Assembly (NCBI RefSeq): GCF_018613065.1
Contig: NZ_JAGGQW010000062.1
Location: 1-9,856, forward strand
Direction of reading: 5' to 3'
DNA: 9,856 nt
From: Bacillus sp. ISL-7
Lineage (GTDB): Bacteria > Bacillota > Bacilli > Bacillales_B > DSM-18226
Below are positions 6,547 to 9,856 of this stretch, piece after piece (position 1 is the first letter of the stretch; each line of letters begins with the position of its first letter). Made by a program: the position numbers and the translations under genes. Below the pieces are notes generated by a model. That model saw nothing but the letters and a program-made list of their open reading frames with translations. It was not told the DNA's origin and did not search any database.

Positions 6547-6635
6547 GAGCCGTGTGCGTTAATTGCGCAAGCACGGTTCTGGGAGGGGGGAGAACACAAT
6601 CTACCGTAAGGTAGAGAGGTTCTCTTCTACTCGAC
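6547..6635 (+). ncRNA. group II intron domains V and VI (second intron)
   Basis: Domain V: gagccgtg pairs with cacggttc (8 bp including one G-U), the inner stem tgcg/cgca closes a loop, and an ag bulge lies on the 3' side; the AGC triad is present in gagc. Domain VI: gagaac (6590-6595) pairs with gttctc (6619-6624) and ctacc (6601-6605) with ggtag (6610-6614), closed by gtaa. A6629 is a plausible branch point, 6 nt before the last intron base. The ribozyme 3' end looks intact. Confidence 0.87.
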
Positions 6636-6652
6636 TACTTGAAGAAGAATTT
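6636..6652. repeat. palindromic dispersed repeat, right part, after the second intron
   Basis: tacttgaagaagaat continues the repeat interrupted at 5115. It aligns with tagttgaacaagaat at 7434-7448 with two differences. Confidence 0.75.
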
Positions 6653-6704
6653 GTTTCATTTTTCTTAACTTATAGGGAAAAGTAACTGAACAGAGGTGTT
6701 TTTA

Positions 6705-6887
6705 ATGATAAGGAAATATTTTAGGGCTTTGCTTGCAACAGTATATTTAATTATTGTTTTAACTGTTAATTATTTATACAATTTAAGCAATACAACTTTA
6801 ACTATTTTATTTGCTATTTACCTTGCCTTACTATGGATTTATGATATAGCAAAATTAAAATCTGACGAAAAGAAGAATGAAAAATAA
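6705..6887 (+). CDS. small membrane protein of unknown function (60 aa)
   Basis: Two hydrophobic segments (about residues 8-26 and 33-50) are joined by a short polar loop (NLSNTT) and followed by a charged tail KLKSDEKKNEK. ATG at 6705 is preferred because agaggtg (6692-6698) lies 6 bases upstream; the in-frame GTG at 6696 overlaps that site. I do not recognise the family. It lies alone between the second intron and a terminator at 6909, so nothing suggests a partner. Confidence 0.68.
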   Translation: MIRKYFRALLATVYLIIVLTVNYLYNLSNTTLTILFAIYLALLWIYDIAKLKSDEKKNEK

Positions 6888-6908
6888 GTTGTTGTTGAAC
6901 TGACAGGT

Positions 6909-6938
6909 GCTATTCTTCAAGGAGGAGAATGGCTTTTT
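6909..6938 (+). terminator. terminator after the 60-aa membrane protein gene
   Basis: gctattct (6909-6916) pairs with agaatggc (6926-6933), followed by ttttt. It lies 21 bases after the stop codon. The arms resemble the palindrome at 4987-5019, so it may be a recruited repeat copy. Confidence 0.65.
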
Positions 6939-6940
6939 CT

Positions 6941-6974
6941 TATTCAACTAAAGAAGCAGAATAGTTGAAAAAGA
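6941..6974. repeat. palindromic dispersed repeat, copy at 6941
   Basis: ttcaacta and tagttgaa form an 8-bp inverted repeat around an 11-base core with gcag. Apart from a short internal gap, the whole unit aligns with 233-266. Confidence 0.65.
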
Positions 6975-7066
6975 AAAAACGCTTTAATGCGTATTTGAAA
7001 CAAAATGCGACGTAGGGAAGTGGATAGAAGGAAGGGCAATAATAAATTAATTAATACTCAAATTGT

Positions 7067-7303
7067 TCATTTTTTTTTACTTTCCCAATTTAGAAAAACA
7101 TTCGTAAAGAAATATGTAAGTATTGCTGCAATGAGAGATATAAATAGATTAATCATACTATCGAGACCCATATTTAAAGGTCCAATTAATACTGAATTTC
7201 GTGAGTAAATTATATATAAAATTATCAATGATACTTTTTGGCAAATAGGAAAAAAAAGACCGAATAACATAATGAAAAACAAATATTTTTTCAAAGCCAT
7301 CAT
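7067..7303 (-). CDS. small membrane protein of unknown function (78 aa)
   Basis: Two hydrophobic stretches (about residues 7-33 and 49-69) are joined by SRNSVLIGPLNMGLD and end in a basic NWESKKK tail, giving two membrane passes. The start is one of two adjacent ATG codons (7301-7303 or 7298-7300), with aaaggg and aagaaagg just upstream on the minus strand. It is the only gene in this stretch on that strand; the opposing ORF at 7005-7208 looks like its shadow. I do not recognise a family, and without homologues its reality rests on the membrane pattern and the binding site. Confidence 0.55.
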   Translation of the reverse strand: MMALKKYLFFIMLFGLFFPICQKVSLIILYIIYSRNSVLIGPLNMGLDSMINLFISLIAAILTYFFTNVFLNWESKKK

Positions 7304-7398
7304 CCTTTCTTACCCTTTTTACCATCATATTAAAACTAGTCCAATTTTATTAATGAAGATAAAATTGGTTAGGAAGGTTGTGTCGCATTACGAGAATA

Positions 7399-7448
7399 TT
7401 GTGAAGAAATGTACTTAAGCTAACGGAGCAGGATAGTTGAACAAGAAT
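7399..7448. repeat. palindromic dispersed repeat, uninterrupted copy
   Basis: It aligns with the exons of the second intron: 30 of 34 positions with 5081-5114, then 13 of 15 with 6636-6650 after the splice junction. It represents the empty target of that intron. Confidence 0.82.
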
Positions 7449-7477
7449 AATTACATAATATTAGCGGAGGTGTTGTG

Positions 7478-7900
7478 ATGATTACCGTTAAAAATGCTGA
7501 AAGTTACCTTAAAGATAAGATTGGTGAAGATGTCAATGATATAAAAAAAGTTTGGGATATATTTAAGGGTTTTTGTAAAGAACCAGTTGATGGAGAAGAT
7601 GATAAGGAAATTCTATTTCAATGTGGTGTATATGATTTTACTGGAGAGGAACTATTTCATTTTGATTTTGTACGTCAGTTTACTGTTTATGATGAAGATG
7701 ATTATTCTAATATGGAACAACTTCACTGTGAATTTTTATTTAAACCAACAGATGAATTAAGAAATTTAGAGGTATCGGAATGGTCTATGGATTATGATGA
7801 TATAGATGATTTTTTAAATCATTTAGAAACCCTTCAGGAGTTTAAAATACCTTTGGAACTAAAGCCAATAAAATCAGAAATATATCAGGAAGAAGTCTAA
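7478..7900 (+). CDS. acidic cytoplasmic protein of unknown function (140 aa)
   Basis: No signal peptide or membrane segment is seen. The protein is rich in Asp, Glu, Phe and Tyr, with DEDDYSNMEQLHCEF and MDYDDIDDFLNHLE stretches and the motif FHFDFVRQF in the middle. I chose ATG at 7478, 7 bases after ggagg (7466-7470); GTG at 7475 is an alternative. Size and acidity resemble small immunity or antitoxin-like proteins of Bacillus, but no toxin gene is adjacent and I do not recognise the family. A strong terminator follows at 7938. The preceding dispersed repeat provides no clear promoter. Confidence 0.8.
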   Translation: MITVKNAESYLKDKIGEDVNDIKKVWDIFKGFCKEPVDGEDDKEILFQCGVYDFTGEELFHFDFVRQFTVYDEDDYSNMEQLHCEFLFKPTDELRNLEVSEWSMDYDDIDDFLNHLETLQEFKIPLELKPIKSEIYQEEV

Positions 7901-7937
7901 ACCTTATTTCACTAAAGGGTGCTTGAATGGAACAAAG

Positions 7938-7961
7938 GGTTGCTGCGGCAACCGTTTTTTT
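7938..7961 (+). terminator. rho-independent terminator after the 140-aa protein gene
   Basis: ggttgc (7938-7943) pairs with gcaacc (7948-7953) around a tgcg loop, followed by g and seven T residues. Confidence 0.85.
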
Positions 7962-7966
7962 ATTGT

Positions 7967-7992
7967 GCTAACGGTCAGGATAGCTTAAGAAA
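7967..7992. repeat. degenerate copy of the palindromic dispersed repeat
   Basis: gctaacggtcaggatagcttaagaa matches the core of the 7399 copy (ctaacggagcaggatagttgaa) with several changes. It lies just after a terminator and before the signal peptidase promoter. Confidence 0.45.
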
Positions 7993-8015
7993 AATAATAT
8001 ATACCCAAACAAATA

Positions 8016-8024
8016 TGGTAAAAT
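8016..8024 (+). promoter_or_regulatory. candidate extended -10 promoter of the signal peptidase gene
   Basis: tggtaaaat has the TGn extension plus a TATAAT-like box (taaaat at 8019-8024, 5 of 6). No convincing -35 exists at 17 bases. The start codon is 40 bases downstream. Confidence 0.42.
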
Positions 8025-8064
8025 GAGGATATGAATTCAGATGAATATTTAGGGAGGTCGAGAA

Positions 8065-8613
8065 ATGGTAAAGAAGAAAAATGAAATGTATGAATGGATT
8101 AAAGCCTTAATAGGTGCACTTGCAATAGCAGTCATTATTCGCTCTTTTTTCTTTACACCGATTGTTGTTGACGGTGCTTCAATGAACCCTACTCTTCGGG
8201 ACCAGGACCGTATGATTGTAACAAAAATCGGAGAACCGAAAAGATTTGATATTGTTGTGTTTCACGCCCCAGAAGGTAAGGATTACATAAAACGCGTAAT
8301 CGGACTCCCAGGTGACAGAATTGAATATAAAAATGATGTTTTATATATAAATGGGAAAGCTTACAATGAACCTTACTTGGAAAAATACAAAAAATCATTA
8401 AAAGATGGAGGAACATTAACAGACTCCTTCACTTTAAAGGAAACCGCAGTAGGTAGTGATACTGTCCCTAAAGATAGTTTGTTTGTAATGGGAGATAATA
8501 GAAGGCAAAGCAAAGACAGCCGTGCTATTGGAGCGATACCATTGAAAAAGGTAATAGGGACAACAAATGTTGTTTATTATCCAATAAAAGATATTAAAAT
8601 CGTAAATGACTAA
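8065..8613 (+). CDS. sipS: type I signal peptidase
   Basis: This 182-aa membrane serine protease removes signal peptides from exported proteins at the outer face of the membrane. One N-terminal membrane span (about residues 11-31) is followed by the catalytic boxes: Ser39 in GASMNPTL, Lys76 in DYIKRVIGLPGD, and MGDNR..SKDSR at 142-153. Ser/Lys dyad and length match the short prokaryotic-type SipS/SipT enzymes of Bacillus; the symbol is given by family and may be another paralogue. The start is supported by agggaggt (8051-8058) six bases upstream. It is a single-gene unit between its own promoter and a terminator at 8660. Bacilli usually carry several such enzymes; one located near a secreted surface protein could serve it, but that is inference. 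Confidence 0.92.
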   Translation: MVKKKNEMYEWIKALIGALAIAVIIRSFFFTPIVVDGASMNPTLRDQDRMIVTKIGEPKRFDIVVFHAPEGKDYIKRVIGLPGDRIEYKNDVLYINGKAYNEPYLEKYKKSLKDGGTLTDSFTLKETAVGSDTVPKDSLFVMGDNRRQSKDSRAIGAIPLKKVIGTTNVVYYPIKDIKIVND

Positions 8614-8659
8614 TTTCTGGTTTCACAAAATAGTTAGACTGTTTTCTTCTTTAACCATC

Positions 8660-8698
8660 GGGTGCGTTTAATCCTAGAAGGATTACCACCCTTTTTTT
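8660..8698 (+). terminator. rho-independent terminator after the signal peptidase gene
   Basis: A two-part stem, gggtg/caccc outside and taatcc/ggatta inside, is followed by seven T residues, 46 bases after the stop codon. Confidence 0.82.
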
Positions 8699-8886
8699 GT
8701 TGAATACCTTCTTAAACAAACTGAGCAGCATGTCTGAATAAATATAATATGTGAAGTATTACACTTAAACTATCCTGAAAATAAAAACGATTATGTGGGA
8801 TTTTGGGCAATACAAAACTAGACCCATTAAAATCCGTTAAAAAAAAGGGATCTGGGCTCTTAATTAACAATATATACTGTCCTTTA
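8699..8886. other. intergenic region with repeat relics
   Basis: No gene is seen. gtgaagtattacacttaaac at 8751-8770 is a decayed copy of the left half of the dispersed repeat (compare 7401-7418). Bases 8820-8860 form an imperfect hairpin (agaccca with tgggctct around aaaaaaaaggga) similar to the sequence at 4815-4845. Confidence 0.5.
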
Positions 8887-9302
8887 TTAGGCTATAGCTT
8901 CAACCGTTACTTTACAACCCAGTACCTCTAGTCGTTTAATAGATTGTTTGATCACTATTTCTTTTTTTCGTCGATCAAAGTAATCTGCACCTAACTCAAC
9001 ATAAAGTTGCCTTTTGTTTAACAAATGATAAACAATCGTTAAAATGGTATGTCCAACCGCAACTGCCGCACGTTTTTTTCAATTCTCGCTGCCAATCGTT
9101 GATATTGAGAAGAGAGATAAGTGTTTTTGGTTTTTGCCGCCGAATGTGCTGCTTCAACAAGTGCCGCTCGCAACTTTTTATTACCTTTTCTGGTTTTACC
9201 GGACTTTTTTTTTCCAGCACTTTCGTTATTACCTGGAACCATCCCAGCCCATGAACATAGATGGGCGGCTGTAGGAAATTGCTTCGCAATTTCTTTTCCG
9301 AT
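8887..9302 (-). pseudogene. IS110-family transposase, C-terminal fragment with frameshift
   Basis: Reading the minus strand from 9302, the frame gives IGKEIAKQFPTAAHLCSWAGMVPGNNESAG, then KSGKTRKGNKKLRAALVEAAH and TKNTYLSSQYQRLAARIEK. This is the C-terminal IS116/IS110/IS902 domain of the serine-containing transposases. At the A run near 9071-9081 one base is missing. The protein resumes in another frame as RAAVAVGHTILTIVYHLLNKRQLYVELGADYFD and ends RLEVLGCKVTVEAIA with a stop at 8887-8889. Everything N-terminal of IGKE, including the DEDD catalytic half, is absent: in-frame stops precede it. The element is dead and no ends can be assigned. Confidence 0.87.
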
Positions 9303-9406
9303 TGATTATGGTTAAGTAACATCGCGATAAACTCCAATACATAAATGATTTATCTCTATTTTAACAAAAAAATGCATAAAGGCGTTTTTTCCAATTAATG
9401 TATTCG

Positions 9407-9421
9407 TTTTGCAGTGCCCTC
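9407..9421 (-). repeat. IS-end relic (IS1182-like terminal repeat)
   Basis: On the minus strand gagggcactgcaaaa matches the terminal repeat of the 1081-2771 element at 14 of 15 positions. It is oriented like a right end, and the host sequence at 9422 follows it. No transposase of that family is adjacent. Confidence 0.55.
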
Positions 9422-9449
9422 GCATAGGAGGATTTTTTTTTATCTTTGA

Positions 9450-9677
9450 ATATGTAGTAGCTTAGGAATTATCATCAGAATAGATAATGTACATGGTATC
9501 CGAGTATTTGAAGGTACTGAATTAAAAAATATCTCGTACGAAATTGCTCTTGGGCGATCTTTAGTTGTACCGGCCAACTCTTATTTTCCCATTAATATGA
9601 TACCGAGTGTTATTAAAAAAAGTGAAAATATTGAAATCAAATTTAAAAAATTAAGGGAACTTGTCCATTCTGAATAA
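9450..9677 (+). pseudogene. 3' fragment of an unidentified gene
   Basis: The frame is open from 9450 to TAA at 9675-9677 (75 codons). It reads like real protein: IDNVHGIRVFEGTELKNISY, ALGRSLVVPANSYFPINMIPSVIKK, and a charged end IKFKKLRELVHSE. There is no in-frame ATG or good ribosome binding site before an internal Met near the end, and TGA at 9447 closes the frame upstream. An IS-end relic stops 28 bases earlier. The simplest reading is a host gene truncated by IS activity. I do not recognise the family. Confidence 0.6.
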
Positions 9678-9725
9678 ATTTCCCATCATATAATACCGTA
9701 TCTCTTATTAAAGGAGGTGAAAAAA

Positions 9726-9856
9726 TTGAGTAATGATAAAAAATGTAAAGATTGCGGGCACAAAACATGTCAATGCGATCGAAAAAAATGTAATGATTGC
9801 GGGCATAAAACATGTCAATGCGAATCTAAAGTAAAGCAAAAAGTCGTGGTCAAGGT
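9726..9856 (+). CDS. Cys-rich tandem-repeat protein, N-terminal part (partial)
   Basis: The start is TTG at 9726, five bases after an excellent aaaggaggtga site; the frame runs off the window after 43 codons. Residues 7-36 consist of two copies of a 15-residue unit, CKDCGHKTCQCDRKK and CNDCGHKTCQCESKV, each with four Cys and one His. They are followed by a Lys/Val-rich region. The DNA copies differ at few positions, indicating a recent duplication or strong constraint. CxxC and CxC spacing suggests metal binding or disulfide cross-linking. Small Cys-rich proteins with such sites are common among spore coat and exosporium components in Bacillus, but nothing here proves that role. ATG at 9733 lies in another frame and is less well placed. 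Confidence 0.72.
   Translation, partial: MSNDKKCKDCGHKTCQCDRKKCNDCGHKTCQCESKVKQKVVVK

Larger units (their letters stand above)
5116..6635 (+). mobile_element. group II intron lacking a reverse transcriptase ORF (1520 nt)
   Basis: The 5' end is gtgcggcc (GUGYG consensus). Domain V is at 6547-6580 and domain VI ends in ttctactcgac at 6635. No frame in between encodes a reverse transcriptase; the open frames seen at 5325-5675 and 5128-5427 show no protein family features. Only a 25-codon RT start remains, at 6462. Boundaries are confirmed by comparison: joining 5115 to 6636 recreates the sequence at 7399-7448 with no gap. About 1,346 nt precede the ORF remnant, which is long for domains I to III of a bacterial intron. 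The RNA would need an RT supplied in trans to move; splicing competence is unknown. The class resembles the chloroplast-like lineages, but I assign this weakly. Confidence 0.88.

Noticed and set aside
7005..7208. 67-codon plus-strand frame opposite the 78-aa membrane protein
   Set aside because: It lacks a ribosome binding site and looks like the shadow of the minus-strand gene, which has a clear two-pass membrane pattern.
8016..8698. Signal peptidase as part of the sortase operon
   Set aside because: It is on the other strand, about 4 kb away, with its own promoter and terminator; only a functional link in secretion can be suggested.
9044..9315. Plus-strand frames rich in Phe and Pro
   Set aside because: They are antisense to the IS110-family transposase fragment, whose minus-strand motifs are clear.
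9739..9828. Tandem repeat considered as a CRISPR array
   Set aside because: Only two adjacent 45-bp units without spacers, in frame with a coding sequence; this is a protein repeat.

Overview
The window looks like an accessory region of a low-GC Gram-positive chromosome or large plasmid, most likely from the family Bacillaceae. The evidence is the AT-rich composition, GGAGG-type ribosome binding sites with GTG and TTG starts, a class D sortase with an LPNTA-anchored substrate, a short type I signal peptidase, and insertion sequences of Bacillus type. I cannot fix genus or species.

Left part (1-2840): the window opens inside a group II intron. The last 50 residues of its reverse transcriptase, domain V/VI and the 3' splice site at about 232 are visible. 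Next come a palindromic dispersed repeat and a broken IS3-family (IS150-like) transposase. The IS3 gene is split near its 3' end by a complete IS1182-family element (1081-2771), which has 15-bp perfect terminal repeats and a 9-bp target duplication. Joining the two IS3 pieces restores a normal transposase C-terminus.

Centre-left (2928-4780, minus strand): a two-gene operon encodes an acidic, secreted, LPNTA-tailed surface protein and, one base downstream, a class D sortase that probably anchors it. A relic of an IS end forms the last codons of the sortase.

Centre (4780-6640): after a promoter region and a terminator-like palindrome lies a second group II intron (5116-6635). It has no working reverse transcriptase, only a 25-codon remnant just before domain V. 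Its boundaries are supported by an uninterrupted copy of its insertion target at 7399-7448. The intron has an unusually long RNA part, with motifs suggesting that two intron sequences may be combined.

Right part (6640-9856): small cargo genes are separated by terminators and members of the same palindromic repeat family: a 60-aa membrane protein, a divergent 78-aa membrane protein, an acidic 140-aa protein and a type I signal peptidase. After these come a frameshifted IS110-family fragment, another IS-end relic, the 3' end of a gene cut off near that relic, and the start of a Cys-rich protein with a 15-residue tandem repeat.

Overall this is a mobile-element graveyard around a functional cell-surface module (sortase, substrate, signal peptidase). 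The most unusual objects are the ORF-stripped, possibly composite group II intron and its association with the dispersed palindromic repeat.
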